NCBI GenBank assembly: GCA_009760885.1
Contig: CM019718.1
Location: forward strand, 31,726,530-31,790,529
Direction of reading: 5' to 3'
Length of the DNA stretch: 64,000 nucleotides
Source of the DNA: Achatina immaculata
Taxonomy: Eukaryota > Mollusca > Gastropoda > Stylommatophora > Achatinidae
The notes under the pieces were generated by a model, which did no database searches, was not told where the DNA came from, and saw only the letters and a list, made by a program, of their open reading frames with translations. A program made the position numbers and the translations under genes. Shown in pieces: positions 1 through 10,463 of the stretch (position 1 is its first letter; each line of letters starts with the position of its first letter).

Positions 1-1108
1 TCTTATGAAGCCAACAGATTGAACGCACTGTGCTGTGTAGATTCAGGGTTCATTTCTACCTGAAACAGCCACACATCACTTCCTTATTAGCCCACACATT
101 GGCATTAGTGAAATACAAGCATCGGGCTGATTGTAAATGCACTTTACAGTGCTATGGAGTAAATGCACCAGTGCCATTATCCTACTAAGAAGATTAGAAC
201 ACCTGTGAAATCCCAAGTACAGTGATAATCCGTGCACTGTTTCACATTTTTAGATATGGATATATTCGTAGATACTATAAGTTTTTCATCTGGTTTATAA
301 ATGCTGTGTAGAGTTAAGACAGTCTTGCAAACTAAGTGACAGCATAGTGAGTCGAGGAATCAATCAAATATTGCCCCTGTGAAAGAGCATCAGGAAGATG
401 GGACATTGAGCTTTTTTAAGCTCTGGTTTCACTGCTCCTCTATGATGAGCAGCCTGAGCATCTTGACTCCAGTAGAACTGGGACAGGAGAGATAGGGGTT
501 TCATATTGAATGGTGCTTGATACCGTGTTAGCGAATGATCAGAAGAAGAGTCGAGCAGGCAAAGCAAGTTTTCAGAACGTGAACTTTAGGCCGAGTGTGG
601 TAGTGGCAGGACCAGAGTACAAATCACACATACTTTCCCGTTCACGTTTTCTTTCTTACCACTTTCATACAGAAGCTAATCTCGGCCTAGAAGATCAGCT
701 TAACCTGAGAGCATTCTAACATCACGTAAATCACCGTTCAAGCGCATCTTTAACCTTAACATTGCTTTCTCCTTGAAGACAAAAATACTCTAGTTCCTTT
801 TCATGTCACAAAGAAATGAAAGTAGTGCCAAAGCCCTCCAAAATACTATTAAAATGTTTAATCATGTGGGCAAATGAGTTCACGCATGAGAAGCTCATTA
901 TATTGAAGAGAAAGTCTTATCAAAATAACATTTAAAAAAAAAACAGATATGAGGCATCACCAGAAAATACTGTTCACTATTGTGAATCTTGCAGAGAATT
1001 TGAATTTTTTAAAAAGTAAATATTTTAAAGAAATACGGTCAAATGGAAGAGCTCCCAAACTGTACAGTTCATTAAATATGAACGGTGTTCTCAAAACACA
1101 CAAATATT

Positions 1109-1154
<46 letters not shown>

Positions 1155-2295
1155 TTATATCTGGACTCTCTAACATAAGGACAAAAGCGAAGCTTTCCAT
1201 AGAAAGAGAATTAGACATCATTGAAATAAAATCTGAGGAACGAGGATTTTAAAAACAAAACAAAACCGGTAAATAGCAGGAACAGACCAAGGGAAATGGA
1301 AAGACAAAATAGAAGAGGATATAAAAGAAAATTGGTGTCACCAGCTGGAGACAGAAGATTAGGAATAGAGAGGAATGGAGGCGAACTTTATCTGCAGCAG
1401 TGAGCCTTAATGGCTCGGAAAGATGAAGAAGAAGAAGAAAAAGCAGGAACAGAGGAGATTGAAAGACACTTGTGTGCGGAACATGAAAAGAGTGTCTAAA
1501 ACTGAAAGAAAAAGAACGTTTGTGATGTCTAGTGGGCTCTTTCCTGCCCACTTGTTTCCACTATATTAATCTGGATCGTGGAAGAATGCAAGCCTTATTA
1601 AACTGTAGCGGACAAGTGCTTGAATACGCTGGGAGAAATTTTCCAGTTCATCTTGTGGTAAAACTAGCGTGTAGACACATTGTTCAGTTATGTGTAAATA
1701 TTGAGAAGAGGGAGAAGTTGACATTTTGTCCCATCAAGCAAAAGTGGGGTCTCTGTAAAATAAACTGAAACGGTTGGAAGTTTATATATTAGCGTCTTGT
1801 CATAATGGCATTTTTCCTCTCAGAAGATAAGTTTTGAAGCAGGTGGATGTTGTGTACACATCCTGGTTTGTCTGAGCACTAAATGCCTTGCTCATGTTTG
1901 ACTTTCCTTACACTTGCTCTGCCAATCAGCCTCAGGAGAAAGACGAGATCTACACGCCAGAAAATCTAACAGAGTTGCAGGGGATACCAGAAAAGCTGTA
2001 GCGCAAAGAACTTCATCAGCAACAGCCTTTAGGGCCCTCTCTCCAGAATTTTTTTTTTGTAGGGGGGGGGGGGTTACTCCTGACATCTTTGATTTACAAG
2101 ACAGTGACGTGCTTCTTCTTCTTCTTTTTCGTTCGCTTTTATTATCAAGACTGCCCTGTGATCCTACTGAATTTACGCCTGTGGTCCTCGATAGGTCCCC
2201 TAGAGGACCACAAGAGGTTCAGAGTATCGGAGGGCTTGATCCTGTATTCTTGGTGAGTCTCAGAAGCGGGATTGCGTGACACCGTGGTTTTCGTT
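1..2295. other. Flank or intron with no recognised gene
   Basis: I see no exon, RNA gene or transposon signature. Visible items are a (GA)n microsatellite at about 1112-1150, an A-rich tract at about 935, a short run of G at about 2060 and a GAA/AAG-rich stretch around 1420-1440. PLC-beta 5' exons could be hidden here; none was recognised in the small ORFs. Confidence 0.5.
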
Positions 2296-2299
2296 GTAC

Positions 2300-3405
2300 C
2301 AGTTTAATCTAGAGTTGGACTTTCTCATCGGAAAACCTCGGCGTGTTTTGGATATCAGTATATCCCCGCTGGGTGAGAGGTAGTAACCCATCCAGACTAG
2401 AGTTGGACTTTCTCACCAGAAAACCTCGGACGTGTTTCGAGATACCCGTGTATCACCGCCAGGTGAGAGGTGGTTTCTCATCCAGTCCAGCGTTGGACTT
2501 TCTCACCAGAAAACATCAGCATGATTAGGATACACATACATCCCCGTCGGGTGAGAGGTGGTTGCCTGTCTAGACTGCCCTGGTCAAGTGTCTCCGACTT
2601 CAGCATTTTGTGGTCGTGGCCGCTACCCTTCCTAGTTGTGACCAGGATGGAGCTTTTGTCCAGGAGGACGAATCCTCGCCACTAGTGACTTCCATCCCTG
2701 GGTTGAGCCGGTTTAGGCATATTATCACAGTATGAGGGTGTTTAGGACGTGGCCGACCTCTAGAGCAGAGGTACCGTGACATGTGTAAAAGTCAAGTTTC
2801 ACCCCTGTTGTAAGCCGGTTTAGGCATATTTCACAAGTATGGGTGTATATCGAACGTGACCGACCTCTAGACAGGAGGTACCTTGGCATGCGTAGCCATC
2901 AAGTTTTACTCCTGGTGTAAGACGGTTTAGGCATATTTCACCAGTATGGGTGTATTTCGGACGCGGCCGGCCTCTAGCGCAGAGGTGCCGTGGTATGAGT
3001 AGCTATCGCCGTGATAATACTGGACATACCGATTAAGTTTCACTTTATCTTTTCCATCACCTTTTCACTTCGGCGCCACGCAGCAACTGTATTTGCTTTC
3101 ACGCATTTTCTTCCTTGGCTGGGAGGAGCTTCACTCCACGCGCGGCACCCGAAGAATCTCGCCAGCAGTGTCTTAACCTCTGGTTTAAGACGGTTCAGGC
3201 ATTTCGCCCGATATGAGTGCACTTAGGACGTGGCCGACCTCCAGACCAGAGGTGCCGTGATTTGACTACTGTTTACTTCGCTTAGTCCTTTCTTTCACCT
3301 TTTCCACAATGGTGCCGCGCGACAACCCCATTTGCATCTTTCTTCACTGGCCAGGAGGAGCCCCACTTCATGCACGGCAGCTGAAGAGTCTCGCCAGCAG
3401 CGGTA
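2300..3405. repeat. Composite tandem repeat block, GC-richer than surroundings
   Basis: There are two interlocked patterns. First, a unit of 88 to 90 bp starting GTTGGACTTTCTCA recurs at 2314, 2402 and 2492. Second, a unit of about 107 bp starting CGGTTTAGGCAT recurs at 2709, 2816, 2923 and (CGGTTCAGGCAT) 3191. It contains a small hairpin in which CCTCT pairs with AGAGG (for example within 2750-2775). In addition a segment with GGGAGGAGCTTCACT and ending TCTCGCCAGCAG (3073-3170) is repeated about 240 bp later (3313-3405). No coding potential is evident. It may be part of an unrecognised transposon or its terminal region. Confidence 0.65.
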
Positions 3406-3649
3406 GATGAGCTACCAAACATGACTCTCATCTACCCGAAGCGTCTGGTTTTCAGGCGCCAGATATTCGCCTTCGCCCCTTCTCCTGTCAGTTTAAACAG
3501 TTCTTCCACGAGAAGGCTAGGAGCTGGACTTTACTGTCAGAGGCTATTTGAAGCGCACACCATTGGGGTGGGGAGCGTATCCTCCACCCCACCTCCGGCA
3601 GTAACAGTCCTTAGAACCAGACAGTGACTTTGATAGGGACATCTATCGC

Positions 3650-4170
3650 TTTTCAGAAAGTAAAACAACTAAAGAAGCTGTGGAGAGGAACAGACAGAAC
3701 TACAAAAATAAGATTTTTAAGGGCATGCATCTTTAACATTGCAACATATGCTTGTGATACCTGAACACTTAGCAAAACAGCTGAAAAACACATAAATGCC
3801 TTTGAATGTAACTGCTACAGAAGAGTTCTTCAAATATCATGGACACAAAAAAGAACAAATATATCCATACTACAGGAGTTTAATATTGAAGAAAGCTGGC
3901 TAGTAAAGAGGATTAAACAAAGAAAACTTAATACTTTGGACACATTAAACGTCATGATAATCTAGAGAAGATCGTCTTGGAAGGGTACATAATGGGAAGA
4001 AAGAGAAGAAGACCAAGGCGAAGATGGCTGCAAGACATCGTTGATGATCTGCAAATGGATGCATCAGCAGCAGGGCATCTTGCTTACAACCGAGAGGCTG
4101 TTAGGAATGCTGTTAGGAAGGCAAAGTTCCGCAAGGGACATGCAAATGACCGAATGAATGACTGGTAGTA
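3650..4170 (+). pseudogene. LINE reverse transcriptase C-terminal remnant
   Basis: The decayed reading frame gives TRFLRACIFNIATYACDT, then FECNCYRRVLQISW, LEKIVLEGYIMGRKRRRP and RRRWLQDIVDDLQ, ending NDRMNDW and a stop near 4168. The 'YG/YACDTW ... CYRRVL-ISW ... GRKRRRP-RRW' order is the region after the reverse transcriptase in endonuclease-type (APE) LINEs. It contains internal stops and is 5'-truncated. It is not the same family as the element at 4496-7691. Confidence 0.75.
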
Positions 4171-4495
4171 CCGCTTGCTGTTACATGATAGCGAACCTCA
4201 CCAGACAGAGTCAGGACCTCCTGTCATGTTATTGCATAATACGTCGCAACGCTTCTTCTGTCATTTCTCTTCCTAGTCAATACAAGAAATATTGAAGCAG
4301 CTGAAACAGAAAAGAGATAAGGAAAATCAGAAGCGCATGTGTCTGATATAGCGCATACATGTGTGAGAAGACGCAGGGAGAAGATCCTGGGAAACAGCTA
4401 GAGTAGGCCAGCAGTATAGATCACTGGGAGACAGTCAAAACAATCTCTGCCTCAACACAGTCCTTGCAAGATTATGACTATTCCAAGTTGAGCAT

Positions 4496-7400
4496 CTCTC
4501 TCTCTCTGAACCTTAAGTGCCCAGGGCACATGGGGCTTCTGCAAGGGTTTTCCACAAATGCCTGTCTTTCGCCTTTTTTTCTGCTCTTGCCCAGGTGAGC
4601 CCTCTATTGCTCAACATCCTTTCTGTTGTTCTTCTCCATGTCTCTTTTGGTCTACCCTTACTTCTGCTCCCCTGTGGTGTCCATCTTAGTGCTATTTTTG
4701 GTAGTGAGTTGTCAGTCATTCGGAGCACATGTCCCAACCATCGCCAGCGTCTTTCCTCAATAATTGTTGTCAGTGGTTTCATCTGCATTTCTGCCAATAA
4801 GATGTTATTTCTTATGGTGTTTGGCCAAAATATTTTTTTAATTCTACGTAAACATTTAGTCTGGAAAGAATTCAACTTGTTTTCTATGGTTTTGGTGATT
4901 TTCCAGCATTCACTTCCATAGAGTAGTACACTTAGAACATTACTCTTAAATATCCTGATTTTCATATTTATGCTTAGTTTATTTGATTTCCATATATTCT
5001 GTAGCATTGCAAAAGCCTGGTTTGCTCTAGTAAGTCTGCTGTTGATGTCCTCTGTGCTGTCTCCATTTTCTACTACTCTGCTGCCAAGGTATACAAATTC
5101 GTTGACCTCCTCCACTAACTTGTTATCTACTCTGAGTACATTTCTGTTGTTCACATTTTGCTTCATTAACTTTGTCTTTCCTACGTTGATCTTTAGTCCT
5201 ATGTTGTTTGCATTCTGGGTTAACTTGTTTATTTTATCTTGCATATCTTTGTGACTGCTTGATAATAGACAAATGTCGTCCGCGAAGTCAAGGTCCTCCA
5301 GCACTGTGTTAAGGGTCCATTGTAATCCCCTGCGTTTGTCTGATGTTGCCTCCTTCATTAACCAGTCTACTGCCAAGATAAATAATGTTGGTGATAGTAC
5401 ACATCCCTGTTTCACTCCTGTTTGTACCCTAAAGCTGCTGGAGGTATGTTCTCCACAGATAACTTTGCACTGAAAACCCTCGTATAGGGCTTTGATTACA
5501 TTTACTATTTTATGGGGGAGGCCATGCCATCTTAGGATTTTCCACAGTGCATCTCTGTTGACACTGTCAAAGGCTTTCTCAAAATCTATGAATAATGCAT
5601 ATGTTGTGCTATGCCATTCATTTGCCTGTTCTAATATTTGTCTAAGTACAAATATATGGTCTATGCATGATCTTCCTTTCCTAAATCCTGCCTGCTCTTT
5701 CCGAAGTTTTTCCTCAAGTGTTGGTACAATTCTGTTGATGATTATTCTGCAAAATACTTTACTAGTGAGTGGCAGTAGGGTAATGCCTCTCCAGTTCCCG
5801 CAATCTCTGAGGTCACCCTTCTTTGGTAGTTTTACTATAAGACCAGTTTTCCACTCCTCTGGGGCTTTTTCTAAATCCCATATTTGTTGTAATATCAGGC
5901 AAAGTTGTTTTGGTGTTTCTGTTTCTTCTGCTTTCAACATCTCAGCAGTCACTTCATCTTCACCTGGTGCCCTGTCTGATTTTAGCATCTTTATCGCCTC
6001 TTTTACTTCATTTATTGTTATTGGTCCTGTATTGATGTTTAGTTCCGCTTTTGCTTCAGGTATATCTATTGCTTGTGCTGCTTGTGTTCTGTTTAGTAGG
6101 GTGTTAAAGTGTTCCCTCCATCTTTCAATTTTTTCTCTTTCTCCACTGACCAGTTGTCCATTTTGTGTTCTTACTGCACTTTCACATCTTGTATTGAAGT
6201 TACCTGTCATCTGCTTTGTGATTTTATATATGGTTTTCATGTCATTTGTATATGCTGCTTTCTCTGCTGTTTCTGCTAAGTTGTCATAATACTGACGTTT
6301 ATCTTGACGGCATGATTCCTTCACTTCTTTGTCTTTTTGTGCATAATTACTTAAAACTCGTTCTTCAAGCCGTTGTGATTTGGTGTTCAGTAATTTTTTC
6401 TTGATTTCTTTTCTTTGCTCTATCTTTTCCCATGTGGTCTCACTTATCCATTCCTCTTTTCTCCTTTTCCGATATCCCAGCACCTCTTTTGCTGTTTCCT
6501 GTAGTGTTTTATTGAACTCTAATATGGACATTTCTGCTTCGTCTTGTAGGACACTGAAGCGGTTCTTAAGTATTATTGAGAATTCATTTCTTGTTTGCTG
6601 GTCTATCAGTTTTCTTGTATCAAAATGTATCTTTCTGTGTTCTCCGATTCTGGCTTTCCTTAATTTTAGTTTTATTTTTGCTACCAGAAGGTTGTGATCA
6701 CTTCCTATATCTGCTCCTTTCCTTGCTCGCACATCTTGTAGTGACCGTTTCCACTTGTTGTTTATTAGTATGTGATCAATTTGGTTTTCTGTGGTTTTAT
6801 CTGGTGACCTCCAAGTCACCTTATGGATGTTTTTGTGTTGGAAAATTGTCCCTCCGATGGTCATCATGTTTTCTTCACAGAAACTGCACAGTCTTTCTCC
6901 ATTTTCATTTATTTCTCCGATTCCTTCTCTTCCCATGATTCTTCTTCTATCTTCATTTCCTTCACCTACTTTTGCATTGAAGTCGCCCAAGATGAGTAGC
7001 ATATCATGCTTGGGTATTGTTTCTACTGTGGCTTGGAGGCTGTTGTAAAAATCTTCTTTTAATTCTACTTCAGCTGCTTCTGTTGGTGCATAACAAACTA
7101 TAATAGACAGCTTCGTGAATCTTGAGTTGAACCGTGCATATAATAATCTCTCATTTATTGGGGTCCATTTCAGCAATGCTCTTGATGCTTCTTTTCTTAT
7201 AATCAATGCTACTCCTCCTTCATGAAGATCTTCTTTACCTGACCATATTATTGTATCTTCTGTGTGCTGTGTTGTTAATTTCCTTCTGCCTTGTCCTGTC
7301 CATCTTGCTTCTTGTATTCCTAGTATGTCTAGTTTGTATCTGTGCATTTCCTTGATGGTTTGTGCTAGTTTTCCAGTCTGGTTTAGTGTTCTTACATTCC

Positions 7401-7691
7401 AGCTGCCTATTTGCATCTTTTGTTTAGGTTCCAGGAGGTCTGCAGTCGGGCTGGGGACTTCCAGTGGCTGGCTTTCATCCACAACCTTCATGGGCTCAGT
7501 TTCCTGATACGCATTTCTCCTTCCACCTGCATTTGCTTTTTCCCTTGCTTCTGTTTCTGTAGCAGTCTGATAGTTTTTTACCAGATAGGGTTGCTGGCCC
7601 TATGCTGAACCCTCCTTAGTCGCCTTTTACGATCATGCATGGTAGGGTACAGTGGTCCTATTCTTTGCAGATCCCGGGTACCACACGGGGG
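4496..7691 (-). mobile_element. Structurally complete APE-type LINE (family A, copy 1)
   Basis: The element is 3196 bp and is bounded by a perfect 11-bp target-site duplication, AAGTTGAGCAT, at 4485-4495 and 7692-7702. On the minus strand it starts CCCCCGTGTGGTACCCGGG, has a 5' UTR of about 200 bp, one 992-codon ORF, then GGTTCAG and a short (AG)n tail. The 3' UTR is almost absent. The TSD plus an uninterrupted ORF suggest a young, possibly active copy. Clade assignment (RTE-like or Jockey-superfamily) is not settled by reading alone. Confidence 0.92.
4513..7491 (-). CDS. LINE endonuclease / reverse transcriptase polyprotein (992 aa)
   Basis: An N-terminal apurinic-like endonuclease lies at about residues 28-275: WNVRTL (31-36), QEARW with Glu61, YAPTEAAE (134-141), LGDFNAKVG with Asp170 and Asn172, and SDH (264-266). 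Reverse transcriptase follows at about 500-800: FIDFEKAFDS (634-643), KQGCVLSP (694-701), and LDFADDI with the FADD box at 736-739. The C-terminal tail has WLGHVLRM (918-924) and [11 protein letters not shown] (944-954). All catalytic motifs of both enzymes are present without a stop or frameshift. It would nick target DNA and reverse-transcribe its own RNA. There is no separate ORF1 and no visible zinc knuckle. The Met at 7491 is the first in frame of a conserved segment shared with copy 2. Confidence 0.93.
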   Translation of the reverse strand: MKVVDESQPLEVPSPTADLLEPKQKMQIGSWNVRTLNQTGKLAQTIKEMHRYKLDILGIQEARWTGQGRRKLTTQHTEDTIIWSGKEDLHEGGVALIIRKEASRALLKWTPINERLLYARFNSRFTKLSIIVCYAPTEAAEVELKEDFYNSLQATVETIPKHDMLLILGDFNAKVGEGNEDRRRIMGREGIGEINENGERLCSFCEENMMTIGGTIFQHKNIHKVTWRSPDKTTENQIDHILINNKWKRSLQDVRARKGADIGSDHNLLVAKIKLKLRKARIGEHRKIHFDTRKLIDQQTRNEFSIILKNRFSVLQDEAEMSILEFNKTLQETAKEVLGYRKRRKEEWISETTWEKIEQRKEIKKKLLNTKSQRLEERVLSNYAQKDKEVKESCRQDKRQYYDNLAETAEKAAYTNDMKTIYKITKQMTGNFNTRCESAVRTQNGQLVSGEREKIERWREHFNTLLNRTQAAQAIDIPEAKAELNINTGPITINEVKEAIKMLKSDRAPGEDEVTAEMLKAEETETPKQLCLILQQIWDLEKAPEEWKTGLIVKLPKKGDLRDCGNWRGITLLPLTSKVFCRIIINRIVPTLEEKLRKEQAGFRKGRSCIDHIFVLRQILEQANEWHSTTYALFIDFEKAFDSVNRDALWKILRWHGLPHKIVNVIKALYEGFQCKVICGEHTSSSFRVQTGVKQGCVLSPTLFILAVDWLMKEATSDKRRGLQWTLNTVLEDLDFADDICLLSSSHKDMQDKINKLTQNANNIGLKINVGKTKLMKQNVNNRNVLRVDNKLVEEVNEFVYLGSRVVENGDSTEDINSRLTRANQAFAMLQNIWKSNKLSINMKIRIFKSNVLSVLLYGSECWKITKTIENKLNSFQTKCLRRIKKIFWPNTIRNNILLAEMQMKPLTTIIEERRWRWLGHVLRMTDNSLPKIALRWTPQGSRSKGRPKETWRRTTERMLSNRGLTWARAEKKAKDRHLWKTLAEAPCALGT

Positions 7692-7849
7692 AAGTTGAGC
7701 ATGACGTTTCCTATATTAAGTGAAAATAACACTACAGTATTACCAATAAGATTACAGATTTTATTGATGCGAATTCAGTATTACTTTGTTAATGTATTCA
7801 CTCATTGGACATGGAAACTATATAATTTTGATAATATGTTCACCAGTAC

Positions 7850-8172
7850 GCAGTATTCAGCAAAAATAACTAATAAAGAATGTATAAGAAGAGCTGGAGA
7901 GACAAAAAACCTTTATCAAAAAGATAAGAGAGAGACAATGTACTTTCATAGGACATGCAGTGAGAAGAGATGGCAATGAAAATATTATAACAACAGGAAA
8001 AATAAAAGGAAGAAGATTAAGAGGAAGACCAAGAGAAATGATACTGGACAGTCTGACATGATGGTGTGAGAGGAGATCACCAAGTGAGCTGATGGCCTGC
8101 ATGAAGGATCGTGTGCTCTGGAGAAGCATAATAGCCAACGCCAGTCGGCACGGCACCTGATGATGATGATGA
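7850..8172 (+). pseudogene. LINE 3' fragment with (TGA)n tail
   Basis: The frame reads CTFIGHAVRRDGNE-like sequence (around 7935-7980), then GKIKGRRLRGRPREMILDSL, CMKDRVLWRSIIANASRHGT and a stop, followed by TGATGATGATGATG. The 'GHA-RRD ... GRRLRGRPR ... W' pattern is the C-terminal end of an endonuclease-type LINE. The microsatellite tail marks the 3' end of the insertion. It is 5'-truncated with an internal stop. Confidence 0.75.
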
Positions 8173-8498
8173 TGCGCAGTATTCTGTTCTCGATGGACAC
8201 GTACATCCGATTTATAACTGTGGCTTATAATTGCGAGCATCTAGATTAGAGTTTCTCATTCTGGGCCCTGCTGTCCATGACAGACACCCACATACAAAAC
8301 AAACAATATTTCCACGTCAGGATAAAGGACTTGTTACGTCACTAGCTTTGCCAAGTGAGACTTCAGTGAAGACATTTCACTAATTATTTTGTGTAGAAGT
8401 TGCTTTCAAACATCAGGTTTTTTTTTTGTTGTTGTTGTCAACTTCGTGCAAAAAAAAAGTGTTTTGTTACTGCAACATCGGCAGCACGTCAGAATTGT

Positions 8499-9869
8499 TG
8501 ACTTCAAGCATAGTCTCTAGAACCATGAGGGTAATCATGTCTTCACTCACTTTTACTGCAAGTATGGTCTCTAGAACCATGAGGGTAATCATGTCTCCAC
8601 TCACTTTTACTGCATGCATGGTCTCTAGAACCATAAGGGTAATCATGTCTTCACTCACTTTTACTGCAAGCATGGTCTCTAGAACCATAAGGGTAATCAT
8701 GTCTTCACTCACTTTTACTGCAAGCATGGTCTCTAGAACCATGAGGGTAATCATGTCTCCACTCACTTTTACTGCAAGCATGGTCTCTAGAACCATAAGG
8801 GTAATCATGTCTTCACTCACTTTTACTGCAAGCATGGTCTCTGGAACCATGGGGGTAATCATGTCTCCACTTTTACTGCAAGCATGGTCTCTAGAACCAT
8901 GAGGGTAATCATGTCTCCACTTTTACTGCAAGCATGGTCTCTAGAACCATAAGGGTAATCATGTCTTCACTCACTTTTACTGCAAGCATGGTCTCTAGAA
9001 CCATGAGGGTAATCATGTCTCCACTCACTTTTACTGCAAGCATGGTCTCTAGAACCATAAGGGTAATCATGTCTTCACTCACTTTTACTGCAAGCATGGT
9101 CTCTGGAACCATGGGGGTAATCATGTCTCCACTTTTACTGCAAGCATGGTCTCTAGAACCATGAGGGTAATCATGTCTCCACTTTTACTGCAAGCATGGT
9201 CTCTAGAACCATGAGGGTAATCATGTCTCCACTCACTTTTACTGCAAGCATGGTCTCTAGAACCATGAGGGTAATCATGTCTCCACTCACTTTTACTGCA
9301 AGCATGGTCTCTAGAACCATGAGGGTAATCATGTCTTCACTCACTTTTACTGCAAGCATGGTCTCTGGAACCATGGGGGTAATCATGTCTCCACTTTTAC
9401 TGCAAGCATGGTCTCTAGAACCATGAGGGTAATCATGTCTCCACTTTTACTGCAAGCATGGTCTCTAGAACCATGAGGGTAATCATGTCTCCACTCACTT
9501 TTACTGCAAGCATGGTCTCTAGAACCATGAGGGTAATCATGTCTCCACTCACTTTTACTGCAAGCATGGTCTCTAGAACCATGAGGGTAATCATGTCTCC
9601 ACTTTTACTGCAAGCATGGTCTCTAGAACCATGAGGGTAATCATGTCTCCACTTTTACTGCAAGCATGGTCTCTAGAACCATGGGGGTAATCATGTCTCC
9701 ACTTTTACTGCAGGCATGGTCTCTAGAACCATAAGGGTAATCATGTCTCCATTCACTTTTACTGCAAGCATGGTCTCTAGAACCATGAGGGTAATCATGT
9801 ATCCACTCACTTTTACTGCAAGCATGATCTCTAGTGTCATGTGGGCAATTATGTCTCCATGTAGTTTTA
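8499..9869. repeat. 54-bp minisatellite with 262-bp higher-order unit
   Basis: The unit begins ATGGTCTCTAGAACCAT and ends TTTTACTGCAAGC. It comes in a 54-bp form and a 50-bp form lacking CTCA after TCTCCA. The variant CTGGAACCATGGGGG recurs at 8841, 9103 and 9365, exactly 262 bp apart (three 54s plus two 50s), so blocks of five units were duplicated together. The ends are diverged. ATGGT and ACCAT inside each unit are inverted around CTCTAGA. Open frames on both strands follow from the 54-bp length and are not genes. Confidence 0.95.
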
Positions 9870-10374
9870 TGTTTTTTTTTATCTTGTTCTGTCTGTGTTG
9901 TGGCTGTTCCCTTTAAACATGGGTTTCTCGTGAAGGAAAACACGAGTTCTGATCACTTGAGTTTTTACAGACAAAATGAAAAACACAGAAACTCAACCTG
10001 GACACACTCCATGGCGCCTGCACACACTCCGTGGTGCCTACAATAAGTAAGCTATTGTTAATCCCCCAGCCTCAGAATATCAGCCTCTCATTTTGTGAGT
10101 CGCTCGCTTTCAAGTTCTATTCTAAGAGAACATAGTTCTATACGTATTTTGCTAGATCTTGTTAGAAATTACAGTATTTTAATTAGTGTGATGTTAGAGG
10201 AACTTAACTGGAAATGTATGTGTATGTGTGTGTGTTTATTATCTTATTAGATTAGTTGCCTCTCATATAATTCATTATCTTATATTTGTGAATGTGATAG
10301 TTTCATTCTTAGATTTAAAAAAAATGTAATTTGTATACTTGTATTGAACTGAATGTGTGGTAAGAATGAAAGAT

Positions 10375-10463
10375 GAATGATGAAGGGCAGTATGTAAGAC
10401 GGGCCTGCGTGCCCGGTTCTTCACCCATCGACAATATAGATCATTCATTCCACAACAGACCAT
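10375..10463 (+). mobile_element. LINE family C, 3' UTR terminus only
   Basis: Contains GATGAAGGGCAGTATGTAAG, then GACGGGCCTGCGTGCCC and a tail with ATTCATTC. The same 3' terminal sequence closes the copies at 18650-19856, 20690-21303 and (minus strand) 36118-37140. GGGC and GCCC can pair around CTGCGT. No coding sequence is retained here. Confidence 0.7.

Noticed and set aside
5492..6289. 265-codon plus-strand ORF
   Set aside because: It is the antisense of the LINE ORF at 4513-7491, with no recognisable domain of its own.
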